Notes: generated by a model from the letters alone, not told the origin. A DNA stretch of 64,000 nt from Aquilaria yunnanensis (GCA_039654915.1 CM077598.1:77466041-77530040); one strand, 5' to 3'; numbered from the stretch's first letter, positions 46,259-59,176 are shown. Made by a program: numbers and translations.

Positions 46259-47590
46259 GCTAGCCATCTGCTCAACTCCCCTGAGTCCCAATACTACAGT
46301 GGAGATCCTGGGGACCTCGGTTGGGGGACTTTTGGCTGAGGAGCTTGAGGAGCACCGAAAGAGGAAAGGCAAGCATGTTCCTGCCGAGGTTCTCGAGGTC
46401 AGTGACTTTGAGGGAGATGACGTAGAGCTTCCACTAGGTTTGTCCCTTAGCCATTCTTCTATGAGTTTGGGAATTTTTGGCATTCTAGACCTTATAGATG
46501 AATGGTGAAGGAATAACATGCTAATGGAACTTTGGCGTGATTTTGCAGAGGAGCAAGCGCCTACTCAGTGGGTGGTGGAGCACGCATGGAAGAGGGACCT
46601 TCGGGATACCACGATTCTGAAGGACAAAGTGCCGATGGAGCCTTTCTGGACTTTCACGGAGGACATGGACTTGTTCTCCGAGGATAGCCAGAAAATGGCT
46701 CCTCAAATGGCGAAGGGCATCCTGACAAACGCCACATTCCAGTCGGAGGAGTGTCCGAATGAGGAGGTCCTCATCGCGAGGATGAGTGAACATGCTGCCT
46801 AAGTAAGCTTTTAAACCTTTTGGGACTTAGCAAAATTTCCTAAGTTTTTCGCCCATTTCTGATCCCCATTCTGCCTTTCCTTTTGTAGCTCATGGCATAT
46901 AGTGGATACTTCAGAGCTTGGCAAGCCAAACAGTCTTCAGTCCAAGGTCAGTCCGAGGAGTCCTTGGCAAAGGCCAAGGAGCTCCTTGCCAGCTCTATTG
47001 TCAAGTACGGCAAGCTTAATAAAATAGCCAAGGAAGAGCTGGCCAACCTTCGATAAGAGTTTCTAAAGAGTCAGGGGGAGCTCATTCAGGACTTTTCGAC
47101 AAAGATGTAAGACCTCGGTTCGAAGATGATATCTTTGACCTTGGCGAATGAGGCTTTCCAAAAGAAGAGAGACGATGTTGTTGCTGATCTTACAAAGGCA
47201 TTTGCTCTTAATTCCGAACTCTAAGCTGAGGTCGACAAGCTGAAGAATGAGAAGAAGAGAAGGAAGAAGTTGGAGAGGGAGGTCATGGTCCTAAAAAATG
47301 AACTGGAGGACTTGCATGTGGAGAAGAACAAGTCTGACCAGCCAACTAAGTCCTCTTATTAGGACGGTTTTTACTTGGCCCGTCACCAAGTTCTATCCAA
47401 ATTTCCCAACCTCAACCTTTCCTTTCTAGCAGCCCTGGACATCCCCAAAGGACCCTCTTAGGGTTGGTCAAGGATAAAGTTCCTCAATCTCCCAGCTAAT
47501 CCACCTTCGGGCCCAACAGTTGCTGCCAAAGAAGATGACGAGGTAGCTAAAGATGCCGAGGAGCCAGCAGGTGTCCAGGACCCCGAATAG
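46259..47590 (+). pseudogene. E5 antisense gene: exon 2 tail, exons 3 and 4, decayed
   Basis: After E6 the antisense gene of E5 resumes in the acidic end of exon 2. Exon 3 starts near 46549 and keeps EPFWTFTEDMDLFSED; its last codon is changed to TAA where the splice junction should be. Exon 4 starts at 46889 and has several stops (for example TAA after the ANLR stretch near 47053), but keeps the coiled-coil pattern and a DGF.LARHQVL segment near 47360-47390. It ends at TAG 47588-47590. Useful as a witness for splice sites and for the lost base in E3. Confidence 0.87.
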
Positions 47591-47716
47591 GCTTCCTTTT
47601 GCATATTTTCCTTGTAATTTGCTCCTTTTGTACTTTGTAACGAAATTTCAATGAAACTTTCTTTTTTCAAAATTTTGGCTAAGTTCCTTACTGAACTATC
47701 TTCAGCGTCGAAGGGT

Positions 47717-48250
47717 GTCACGACCATGTTCGGTCATCATCCTTTGGAAAAAGACCATCTTCCGCAAAACTTAACACATGTACAATTAGTTAAGTCCCTT
47801 CTTCACTGACCATGTTTGGTTAACATTTTTTAGAAAAACTAACCCTTCGGACATATCCACGTTCGGACCATTTCATCCTTGAAAATTTTTCTAAGTTCTT
47901 CACATATGCACTTCAGGAAGTAGCTACTTTTGCCTTTCCTCCTTTGGGTATGACCATGTTTGGTCACATGAAATGCTCTCCTTTGAAAACCATGTACGGT
48001 TGAAGGAAATATTCACCATCGGATATAACCATCTTTGGTTATGCCTCTTTGGTGTTTTTGCGCAACTTTCTTCTTGAAAATTTTTCTAAGTGTGCAAATT
48101 TACTGAGGCACTTTTATAAAATGACCATCTTTGGTTGTCATCCATCGGAGGCGACCATGTTCATTTTTCCCCCTCGAAAATGAACATGTTTCATTTTCTC
48201 CGTCGGAGCCCAACATGTTCGGTCATTATGCCTTCGGAAAAAATGTATAA
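47717..48250. repeat. E5 palindrome array, GACC/GGTC type
   Basis: Dyads include GACCATGTTCGGTC (47722-47735), GACCATGTTTGGTT (47808), GACCATGTTTGGTC (47952-47965), ACCATGTACGGT near 47989, ACCATCTTTGGT near 48027, and a longer near-palindrome around AACATGTT at 48170-48200. They fill the gap between the antisense gene end (47590) and the pol stop (48356), as in E1. Confidence 0.82.
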
Positions 48251-48355
48251 CCTTGCACGTAGGCATTTTAGGGAAAAACTTCATTCAGTTTTTACCCCAT
48301 GTTTGGTTAGTCACCCTTGATGAGAATCGTACAATTTTTTCCATAGAAAAAATTT

Positions 48356-51300
48356 CTAAGTATAGAATTTTTTCAAAGAATCTAAATGCCATGTATTCTT
48401 CAATTTTCCACCTTTGGTGTCACCGAGCCTGTAGACTCCTGGCCGAACTTCATCGAGGAACAAATAGGGTCCATCCCAGTTCCCCCAAAGTACTCCGTAA
48501 GATGGTCTTTAGGCTTCAAATTCTATTTTTCAGAGGATAAGGTCCCCCATGTTGATTCATTTTTGCTTCATGTGCCGGTTGGTAGTGATGGCTACTCTTT
48601 GCTGGAAAGCTTTTCTTCTGAGCTCGGCCATCTCTGTGTGCTCATCAATGAGGTCTAACTTGGTTTTTAAACTGAGGTCATTCCCTTCTTCGTCGAAAAC
48701 TTGTATCCTGACCGATGGTTGTACGACCTCGACAGGAATAATGGTCTCTACGCTAAAGATGAGTGAGAAAGGCATCTCACCCATGGCTCTTCTAGGGGTT
48801 GTTCGATAGCTCCATAGGACACTCAGAAGCTCTCCTGGCCATCTTCCCTTTGCTTCCTTCAACCTTTTCTTTAGGCCATCCTTTATTGTTCTGTTGGACA
48901 CTTCAACTTGTCCATTGCTCAAAGGGTGGCCACCGGGGCGAAGTACAACTTTGTCCCAAGGTTGACTATGAATTCTTGGAAACCTTTTATCGGTAAACTG
49001 AGAACCATTATCAGCTACTATTACCCTCGGTATGCTGAATTTGCATATGATGTTCTTCTAGAGAAATCTCTGTATGTCCTTCATCGATATTGCCGCTAAA
49101 GGCTATGCCTCGATCCACTTGGTAAAATAATCTACTGCGGCTATGCAAAACTTCACTCCTCTTGGAGCTGTTGGGAGAGGTCCAATAAGGTCAATACCCC
49201 AAACGGTGAAGGGACAAGGGTAATTTGCCTAAGTTATCATTTCCGAGGGTAGTCTCTGGATAGGTGGGTGTCTTTGGCATTTGTCACATTTCTGGATGAA
49301 TTGCCTCGCATCCTTCGTCAAGGTGGACCAGAAATATCCTTGCCGAAGTAATACTCTGTCCATGGCGTCAGTTCCTATGTGAGAACCATAAGCCCCTCAT
49401 GGACTTATTTTAGGACAGCTTTAATGTCCTCTTCACTGACACACCTCTGTAACGAACTTGCATACCCTTGTCGGTACAATTCTTCCCCAATCAGAAAGTA
49501 TCTTCCTGAGCATCTTTGCACTCTTGCAGCTTCGAGAGGGTCTTCGGGAAGTTCCGACGTTGTGAGGTATTTCTTGATGGGATCTTTCCACCCTCTGCCC
49601 GAGGTTGTTACGCATAATATCACTATGGTTGGCTGATATAGTACTTCGGTGGACTTCTTTGATTTGGCCAAAGTGTTTGCTTCCACATTATCTCACCGAG
49701 GTACATTTTCTATATGTACCGTGTCAAACTCTTGGATGAGCTTTTTGATGAGGTCATGGTACTTTGCCAAGGTTGGGTCCTTTGGGCGATAGTCCCCCAT
49801 CATTTGTCGGACGACTAGTTGAGAATCACTGTGGGCCTTCAGGTTTCTCACACCAACTCTTTTCGCTAGCTGTAAGCCTACTATGAGGGTTTCATATTCG
49901 ACGACATTGTTGGTGACATTGAATTCGAATTTGATGGCCCTCCTCGCTTCCATACCTTCGGGACCGCAGAGGATTACTCCAACTCCTTGGTGTTCGGAGC
50001 CAGAGGCTCCATCAATAAAAAGTGTCCACTTAGGTTCATCTTTTCTAAGGTCTTCCAGGGTATCCTCGATTTTTGGGACTTTGGCAATGAAGTCTACCAA
50101 TGCTTGGGCCTTTAATGCCCTTCTCGGCTCCTAGGTAATGTCGTATTCATCGAGCTTAATGCACCATTTTGACAATCTTCCTGAGTAGTCTACCCTCCTC
50201 TTGACATCCCGAAGAGGTAGGTTACTTCGGACAGTAATAGGGTGTCCTTGGAAGTAATGTTGCAACCTTCTACTTGCCAATACTGAGGCATAGATGGCCT
50301 TCTGTAGAAGAGGGTACCTAACTTCGGCACCGTGTAGGGACTTACTAACATAGTATACCGGCCACTGCCTTCCTCCCTTTTCCTTTACAAGCACCGAACT
50401 CACCGCTTTTTCGCTGACAGCAAGGTAGAGGATGAGAGGTTCTCTTTCCCTTGGCTGCTGAAGTGTCGGCAAATGTGTTAGGTAGCTTTTCAGCTCATCC
50501 CAGGCCTTTTGGCAGTCTTTGTTCCAAGGATGTTCCTTGGAGCCGAAGGTACCTTAATTTTTGCTGCTTTGGTGAGCACTTTGAAGAATGGTCGGCACCG
50601 ATCACCATATCTGGAGATGAATCTACTGAGGGAAGTGATTCTCCCAGTCAGCCTTTCCACATCCTTAGTTGTTGTGGGAGTTTGGAATCCTAGCAAGGCC
50701 TTAACTTTTTCTGGGTTGGCATCGATACCTCTTTCCGATACCATGAATCCAAGGAACCTGCCCGCATTCACCCCGAACACGCACTTTTCTGGGTTGAGAC
50801 AAATTCTGAATTCCCAATGTTGGTGGAATGTTTCCTTTGAGCCTATGATATGACTACTAGGCAGTTTGCTCTTAACTATCATATCCTCGACATACACTTC
50901 CATATTTCTCCCAATTTGGGTGTCGAACACCCTATTCAACAGCCTTTGGTACGTGGCCCCTACATTCTTCAGACCAAAGGGCATTCTGACATAGCAGTAG
51001 GTCCCAACTTCGTTCGTTAAGGCAGTTTTCTGCTCGTATTCGGCGGTGGAGTCGACCAATTGATCTATTAGGGGCAAAGGATATGAATCCTTAGGAGAAG
51101 CATCGTTTATGTTTTGAAAGTTGATACACATTCGGAGTTTATCACTCCCTTCCTTTGTGGAAATAACAATATTGCTAAGCCATTCGAGGTACTTGACTTC
51201 TCTTATTGCCCTTGCCTTCATTAACCGTTGGACTTCGGCTCTATCAAAGTTGTTCTTATAGGCCGAGAGGCTGCGCTTTTTTTGCCGAATAGGCTTCACC

Positions 51301-53816
51301 TCTGGACATAGTTTAAGGCTATGTTGAATTATCTGAGGGTCTACCCTGGCCATGTCCTTGGGAGAGTAGGCAAACAGATCTTTGTTCATTATTAGAAATG
51401 ATACAACCTTTCCCTTGTCACCTTCGGCAAATTTTGTCCCCACCTGGGTACTTCGGCCAAGGACAAGTTCTACATCCTCTATTTCTATTTTTTTGAGGTC
51501 ACCTACTCTTTCTCCCATTGCCTTTTCTCTGAGCATGGTCTTTTCATCCAAAGTCTGTGCATAGATCTTCGTTGGCCTTTATCCTGCTTTCATGAAGACT
51601 TTTCTCACTTTGGCCTGATCAATGAATATCTCGACGTCCCCTTCCTTCGTGCCGAAGGTGACTGTCAAGTACTTCTCATCTAGGCAAATGTGGAGATTCC
51701 CCTGCTTCTGCCTTCCAAGGGTGGCCTTGTATGAAGAGGAAACATCAATGATGATGAACCTTATCATTATGGAGGCAAAGAGCACTTTCCTGCTCTGAAC
51801 CAAAGTTTCTTTTAACATCATATGTAGGTTGATCCACCCAAGCACAGGGAGTTCGGATGGACCTACCTCGAAGGTAGGGGAGGTGACAAGTTTGAGGTCA
51901 CCTTTTAAGATGCCCAAGTTCGGCATTAGGTGGGAGAATAGAACATTAGTTTTGGAACCATCATCGATGAGCACTTTGTTGATGTCCCAACTCCCTATCC
52001 TCGCCATAATTAGGAGGGGGTCATCATGAGGGAACTTCACGATAGACCCATCTTTCTGAACAAGCTTGTTCACTGGGTTTTTGAACTCCATCATTGAGAT
52101 TTCCCAGACTTTTCTTTTTCTCTTTGCTGAGGGTATCGCAGTGGTGATTGTCTGTATTACTCTCACCAAAGGTGGTGGATGCTTTCTGGGACTTCAGTTC
52201 CAATGTCGGTTGGAATCGTAGTCCTCATCTTCTCCTTTCCTCTATTCTTCCTTTCTTCCTTTGGGGACGACATTCATAGGTACCGCCACAGTTGGCCTTA
52301 TTTAATCAAAGATTTTATGAACTTTTTCAGCTAGAAGCAGTCCTCGGTGTCATGCCCATGGTTTCGATGAAACTGGCAAAACTTCTTCATGTTCTTCTTA
52401 TTCTCCAAGGTCATGGCCTTCGGATGTTGGATAGTTGTCTCTTTCCTCTCCATGGCCATCAGTATGTTTGCCTCGTGGTGTTCAAGGGAGTGAACGACAC
52501 TTGCCTCTTCCCTTTTTGTTTCTGAGGTCTACCCCCACCCTCGACTGGATGCCGAGGTTGGTGAGCCTGACCCTCGGTATGATTATGGTTAGACTTTGGC
52601 CCTCCCATCCGCAGTTCTTCAGCAATCATGTGTTGTTCTGCCCTTCGATAGAATTCCCCGAGTGTGTCCGTGTGATCTTTGGAGAACTTGTAGAAGAGTT
52701 GTGAGTCTCTCCAAACTCCCCTGATCTTGGCAAGGATGCAGATTTCAGGGTAGAAGTTAGGCACACTTAGGGCTTCCCTATTGAACCTCTCGACATAGTC
52801 ACGAATGGCCTCTCCATTCCTTTGCGTTATGTCAAACATCTAGATGGGCATCTTTGCCGTCGGTCTGCTTCCAATGAACTATTGAGTGAATGCGTTGGAC
52901 AACTCCTAGAAACCCATTATCGTTCCGGGGCCTGGGAGTTATACCACGCAGTCACCGGCCCAGAGAGAGTAACTTCAAAGCACTTATAGAGGGTGGCATC
53001 ATCAACACCATGCAACACCAAGCTGCATCTATACTTTGTTAGGTGAGCTTGGGGGTCACTACTCCCATCATATGTTTCCAAGTGTGGTACTCGGAAGTCA
53101 CTTGGCATGGGTGCCTCTACCATTGCATGGATGTAGAGTGACTCTTCTCCGATGAAGGTCTCCGACAGCCTTGACCAAACAGGCTTCCAGGAAATCTGCG
53201 TTTCTAATTTTTCTAGCCTCTCTAAGATTTTCTCCATGAGGGTGGTAGTATTGGTCTCTTCTCGTTGCTTGGTCGCCTTCGAAAATGGAGAGCGACGTCT
53301 CCTTTTTGAGGAGTAGCTTTAATGGCGGGGGGACTGTGACTTCCCGTCCGGTGATGAACTCCGCCAGTGGAAAGTTTTGGGGCTTTTTGATGCCGCTTCT
53401 CCAGCACGACATCCGCTGGGGGATACGTCCTCTATTGAGGATTCATCATGGAAGTCCCCACTTCCTGAACTACGATGGGTAGACTTAGGACTTCTCTCCT
53501 GGCAGGCAGCTGGTGAAGAGGCCCTTCGGCCCAAAGGTGGTTGAGACGACCATTGGTCAAGCTATTGTGTCATTTCAGAGACAATAGAGTGCTAAAAATT
53601 GTAGAGGAACCTTATCATGACTGCCAGAGGACGATCATGCTCGGTCAAAGAAGTCCCCACTGCGGGTTGTTCAGTCGTCGGTTGAGTTTTTGGCGCGGAT
53701 GGGGACTTCGGGAGTCCCTTGTCCTTAGAACATCGGGTCTCAACGACGGTGACCTTTGAGTGAGTTCCCACAGACGATGCCAAATGATGCCCGACGGCAT
53801 CTTCATCGTATGACAT
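48356..53816 (-). pseudogene. E5 Gag-Pol, Tat lineage, decayed
   Basis: The frame would start at ATG 53816 in the LTR tail (MSYDEDAVGHH) and end with LKKFYT at 48356, as in E1. All parts can be found in order: gag core near 53100, VERFNREALSVP near 52790, protease IDDGSKT near 51950, reverse transcriptase 51250-50880 with YVEDM in place of the catalytic YVDDM, first RNase H near 50400, second RNase H 50030-49700 with FIDGASGSEHQG, and the integrase end at 48920-48550. Many stops, frameshifts and small gaps, including a deletion inside reverse transcriptase near 51040 (TAEYEQKTA), make it inactive. Confidence 0.9.
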
Positions 53817-54660
53817 GTTGGCTTGACGGAGAGACTTCCAGTATGAGGGTGCCTGGAACACTCAGAAGAACAAGATTTAGGAGCTCCCCAGAATGTGTTC
53901 CGGGGGAAGAGCCTCCGATGCCCAAGTCAGTATTTGGGGAGTAAGCAGCAGAGAATGGAGAGTAATGAGTAGGGAGAGTTTTGTGTCCCCCTACCAAGGT
54001 CATTCCCAAGTTTTTATAGAAGGGCATAAGGAGGGGGCCATTTGACATAGGCTGCTCAGATCATGACACACGTACGGTCGGATGTGGTCCATACCTTCGA
54101 AGATAGGTATCTTCATCTGGTTGTAGGCCATTCTGGCTAAAAGTCAGGGGCGTGTGTGAGGTCTCTGTGTTAGAGGCTCCTTAACCATTTTTGTTGTCTC
54201 CCCACAAGACCTCTTCGGGAAGCTAGAACCCTTTGGAGTATGGAACTCCTTCGGGGCAGGAGGTCTCCTTCGGTCTGACATTACCACCAAGTGTTGTCAG
54301 ATGATGTCTTTTGACAGAATGGGGCACCTTTAGGAGATGTTCTCCCTTTCCGAGGATGGGGATATACACTCTCGAAGGTTATGGGCTCGCCCATCCAAGG
54401 GTGGTTGTGCATGCCTTTTCCAAGGTCGGTCTATCACTTACCGAGGGTAGTTGAGGTCGGGGCTAGGTCTTGATTGAAGGTGGTCTTTGCCTAGGTGATC
54501 AGATCTCAGAGACATTGGCCCTTTGGTTGTAGGGTGGTGTTCACACCGAGGATAGTGGGGGCTTCCCTTTTTCCCGAGGTTGGTCACGTGTGTTCCCCAA
54601 GGGCGGTACTCACCAAGCCAATTTGGGAAATCTCCAAGTGTAATAGCCCTTTCGCTATCA
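53785..54660 (-). repeat. E5 5' LTR, 876 bp
   Basis: From TGATGCCCGACGG to CGCTATCA, pairing with 32991-33868. The primer site TGGCATCGTCTGTGGGAACT (minus) adjoins it on the left at 53763-53782. The right flank ATATG (54661-54665) matches 32986-32990. Confidence 0.95.
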
Positions 54661-55550
54661 ATATGGACCTCAGGGGATCAATCAATGAGTTTTAGGGCCT
54701 CTTGGTTGAATGTGTTAATGTTGTCCCGAAAAGACTCACTTTCCTTGAAAACAATGTTAAACAGCTGAGCCACTTTTTTTTTCGATGGTCAAATTCGAAT
54801 GAATTGGTGGGTAAAAGCAATAGACAACACATGGAAATTTTGCAATAAAGGAGGGGGGTAAGATGCAATACCAAGCGGTTGCTGGACCCAAAAGTGTTAC
54901 CTCAAAGCATTTGCATAAGGTTGCTTCATAGGCTCCACTCAGAACCATGTTCTTCTGGTATTTGGTCAAATATGCTTGAGGGTTACCTTTCTCATCATAG
55001 GAGTCTAGCCTAGGTACCCTGAAGCCTGGCGGGATCCGGGCATTCATAATTGTTGGTATAAATCAAATGAGTCGACACAGTCTTTCTTGTGATTTGTTCT
55101 TCCATCTTATCCATCCTTTCCAGTAGCATTTTTAGGAGGAGGTTTGATGAGCCCTTGCCACACATTCATGGAGAAAATGAACTTTAGGCTATGGTGTGGT
55201 AAGCTCTCAGAGTAAGAATCACTTTGTGAACTGCCTTCGAACGAGGGAGGTGAATTTTTTACCCGAGTTAAGGATTTCTCTAGTGAAGGTTCCCCCCCAT
55301 AAGGCCTATTTATGGTATTTCAATCCAAAATGTTAGGCTACTTCAATAACTATGGCACACTGGAATTCGCATAAGAATCCCATGATCAACATCACTAGGC
55401 AGTCATCCTCGACAAGCTAACAAGGTCAGCCATTTGTCCCTTTGGTGGGGATAAGGTCTACTCTAGTGGCGTATCATACAGGGCTTAGTCTTAGACGCCC
55501 AAGTCATCACCACAGCGAAGTGAGCCTAGGTTCCCAGGAAAAGTGCCATT
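54661..55550 (-). pseudogene. E4 N-terminal gag, split from the rest by E5
   Basis: Minus-strand gag with PPGFRVPRLDSYD, ATLCKCFEVTLLGPATAWY and, after a decayed stretch, LFNIVFKESESFRDNINTFNQEALKL. It breaks at SPEVH, and the next codons are found on the far side of E5 at 32985 (ILAKKSGL). Upstream, a degraded primer site resembling TGGCACTTTTCCTGGGAACC (minus, near 55526-55548) joins the LTR. Confidence 0.85.
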
Positions 55551-56102
55551 TGGTGTCCTTGGGGACCTTTGTTATCTGAGCTATGCATCAACATCTATGA
55601 GTGTAGCTGCTTATCTTAGTTGTTGTCCCTGAAAGACACTAAAGAATGGGCAATGGGAATCCACAAAGTTATTTTCAAGGGGGGAGGGAATCTCCAACTC
55701 CAAAGTAAGAAAGTAATATTGATGGGAACATTTAATGACCAGTAGAATTAGCCCCCCCTCAGCATACCGACAGTAGCTACCTATACACTAGCTCCCAAGG
55801 GTGAAACCTTCAGATTTGCCTTACACGGATTTAGCTGGATAGGGAGGCAATGGTCTACATCATCCTAACTACCTCAGTAGCTAGCTATTCTGACACAGGC
55901 CTTGGTGAGAGGAGTAGCTTTGTAACGGTATTTGTCGTTGTTTAGGACATTGGCTCCGAGGAAGGTGGTGAGTGATTTGGCCAAATAGATTCAGGCCGAA
56001 GTCCAGGTATTTAGGGGTCATTGTATGTAGCCGAACTATGAAGCTCTGAATGGACCTCAGGCAAACCTTGTGGCTTTATGGCCTTGCAGCCTTTGGCTAT
56101 CA
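55551..56102 (-). repeat. Probable E4 5' LTR, about 552 bp
   Basis: The right end GCCTTTGGCTATCA is the Tat LTR terminus. The left end TGGTGTCC is placed by homology: on the minus strand the bases before it read GHQ.. followed by the degenerate primer site, in line with GHHLAPSVGT of E1. The LTR is shorter than other Tat LTRs here, and its partner lies outside the window, so the left boundary is tentative. Confidence 0.6.
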
Positions 56103-56387
56103 CTAGGAAAAAGTCTTAGGAAGCATCCAATGATGGGAAAGGTAGTCAAGGGCCAAAGGCCAACCAAGAACATGAAGGGGGACATGTGCCCTAGGTGTAG
56201 GAGGTTCCACGGCAGTAAACCATACACATTGGGGATGAACATTTGCAACAACTATAGTCAAAGGGGCCACTGAGCCAGAGAGTGCTGATAAGCTCGACCC
56301 TACTAGGCCTTCTTAGAAATCCACCCCCTATGTCCATTATGATAAGAAATCCACTTCTTGCTGTCAAAGCAACAGCTTAGCCGAGAG
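56103..56387 (+). pseudogene. E7 gag knuckle fragment
   Basis: Plus-strand remnant of a gypsy gag with MCPRCRRFHGSKPY followed by a damaged CCHC knuckle (ICNNYSQRGH then a stop, AREC). The CxxC..FH..KP pattern resembles E6 gag. It is the apparent host of E4 on its left and is cut by the E8 LTR on its right. Confidence 0.7.
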
Positions 56388-58793
56388 TGTTACCCACTCT
56401 AGGGTAGTCCAATTATGGTGCCAAAATTGTGCATTTAACCCCCATGTTTGGTATGTCCTGTAAGCCATAAGAATAATACCCTTAGTGTACATACCCAAAT
56501 GGCCCTCTTGGGCACTATGTAAATACATGCATATCAGTCCAACCATTATACAAGTATTCACATTTTATGCGCACTATGGCAGCAAGGAAGGAAAACACTA
56601 GCACAAGTCTTAATCTTGGCTACCACACAATATGCAATCTTACTAGATTCATGTCTCTAGCCACTGCACCTGAATTTTTCTCCAAAAATCTTATATTAAT
56701 CTAGTCATGTAAACCTATGGTTTCTTGATCCCATTATCAATTATTTTCTTAAAAAAAACAAGTAAATTGGTTTTACCTTAATAGCCCACCTATGGACCAA
56801 GTTATGGATTTTCTAAGTTGGTTACAAAATTCTGACCAAATGAACAGTAACTTGACCAGCTTTATAACACCATATCTTTGACTAAAGGGCTTGAAATGAA
56901 GAAATTATAAATCCTATACAAAGCTATGGATGTACTATACTGGTGGTCAAAATGTCATACCAATATTCATTCTACACAGGAAGTTTTAGTGCTTAGAGTG
57001 TAGAATCAAAATTCTGGTTTCTTTATGACCATTTTGCGCACATGAAATTTTATAAGCATGCAAAGGCTGCATTCACAAGTTATAAACACCCAAGGCTATT
57101 CCATACATGTACAAGACACTTGGTAATTACATTCCCTAGCAGCTAGCTTCTTCACATAGCCAATACAAAATTTTCGAACAAGCAGCTCATCTTGCACACT
57201 TAGGCAACATGTGCATACCATCCACATGCATAGCAAAACAGCCAACAATTTTTCACATACTTGTCCAAAATTGACATGCCTTACATGTACACACTTCCAT
57301 GCACTACATAATATTCTTAACTCATCTAAAACATGCACCCTAGTTATAAGAGAGCTTTAGACCCAATCCACTCCATAAACAGGATGTTGGATAGCTACTG
57401 CATAAGATAGTAAGCACCATCAATAAAAATATTAAATGTGCTCATAAAATCACCAAACACTCCATATCAAAATTAGATACATGGATGTTTAAGTACCTAA
57501 AATTTTAGATCAAAACTCAAATGAAAAAGGTCATTTTGACTGAGATATATCCGCAACACCTGAAATGGATAGATTTAAGGGGAGGTAAGTTTCACTTGGA
57601 AAGTTAGTGAGGAGCACACGTAGGTGCTTAAGGTCATATTAGCATTGATATTACCTCCATTCAAAGACACTAAAACACAAGAAACATAGTGAACATATCC
57701 AACAAAAAGCACCCAAATGCAGCAGCCAAATACAAACAACAAACACATGCATGCAGTAGCAACAAGTAACATTGGTTAGTTCATAAAACATGCAATAAAC
57801 ATATGCAAATCATTATGGCAGCCTTACTCAACCTTAAGCTTGGTCTTGGGAGAGTTTTAACACTAGTTAGCACTAACATTGGGCTCTAGAAACCCCAATT
57901 TTTACTGCCATCACTGCGCAATTCACACTATGGCTGAAACCTTCACTAAGTGCACGTCCCCTCACTAAGCTTGGTTCATCAAGCTATTGGCTCTCTTCCA
58001 AACCTAGCCCTAGCTCCATGGATGTTTGAATAATATAGTAAATAGTCCATAAGAGCAATAGAACTCCTTATCTTGTGGGTAGGCCAAAATTTGAGCTTGA
58101 TCCAAGGTGCACCCAAGCAACAGCACCAATAAGCTTCCAATTGTGCTTCCTTGACTTCAATTGCAAGTAGTTGCAATTTTAAAGGTATGGTGGCTGTAGA
58201 GTAAGTGTGGAGGTAAAGGGGCTACATTTCTTTGCTACTAGAGGAGGCTAAATGTGAGAGATAAGGATAAAGATGGCCACTTATATGAACTTAACTGCAC
58301 AAACAAACTTAACTAGGCTTAACCATGCTTTATGTCATTTTCCTTGCTACAAGACCATGGTTTCTTAGTCTTAATTTCTTGGCCCACATTTGACTTTCTT
58401 ACCATGCCTTAGCCATCACTACGTTGAGTGGGGGAACCCTAAAATGTCTCTATTTGACTTAAGTCAATGACATGGACATCCAAGGCCTACACTAGGACAC
58501 ATAGGTTTGTAAGGCCTTCTCATAACTCTCCTAAGTTCTCTTTTGAGAGTTTTGCAATTGAGTACTTAAAATTTCAAAACCTTACAAAATAGTCTATAGG
58601 TTGCTTGACAAATAAGCAATCCTTAAGGCTTTTCTTGGCAGCCAAGTTACCAACTTGAAACACTTTTAAGAAGGTGTTGATCAAACCTGTTACCCCACAC
58701 AATTGAATCACTATGGTGTGTATTACACAATATAATGATTTTTTACCATTATGCCACTCTTTATAATTCTCCCATTTTGCTAAGGTGGTAACA
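56388..58793 (-). repeat. E8 3' LTR, T family, 2406 bp
   Basis: From TGTTACCCACTC to GGTGGTAACA, collinear with the reversed E6 LTR. To its right on the minus strand is the polypurine tract (TAGGGGGGAGGAT, 58794-58806), so this is a 3' LTR of a minus-strand element, not a solo LTR. Confidence 0.92.
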
Positions 58794-59176
58794 ATCCTCC
58801 CCCCTAAAATAGTTTAGCCTTCCAAAATTGCCTTTAACTTTGGGTAAATTGTAGGATACCCTTCCATTAGATTTTTCTCAATTTCCCAGATTTTTTCCCT
58901 TTTAGAGTAGTGTGACCACTGAACTTTAACCATGGGAATGAGCTTGTTCCTTAACCTTCTAGTATCCTTGCCAAGAGAGCTATAGGTTTCTGTACGTATG
59001 TCAAGCTAGGCTCCAACTGTATGTCTTCCACTACAATAGCATGCTTGGTGTCTAATAGACACTTCTTAAGCAAAGAAATGTGGAAAACATTATGAACACT
59101 TGACATGCTCGGTGGTTGAGCTAACCTGTATGCTACCTTGTCAACTTTGTCCGAGATTTCATAAGGACCTATATGA
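58794..59176 (-). pseudogene. E8 pol C-terminus with chromodomain-like tail
   Basis: Minus-strand codons give HIGPYEI, VAYRLAQPPSMSSVHNVFHISLLKKCLLDTKHAIVVEDIQLEP and KVQWSHYSKRE, closely matching E6 (43400-43700). A frame break lies between ILEG and the tail. The sequence is cut just upstream of HIGPYE by E9. Confidence 0.87.
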
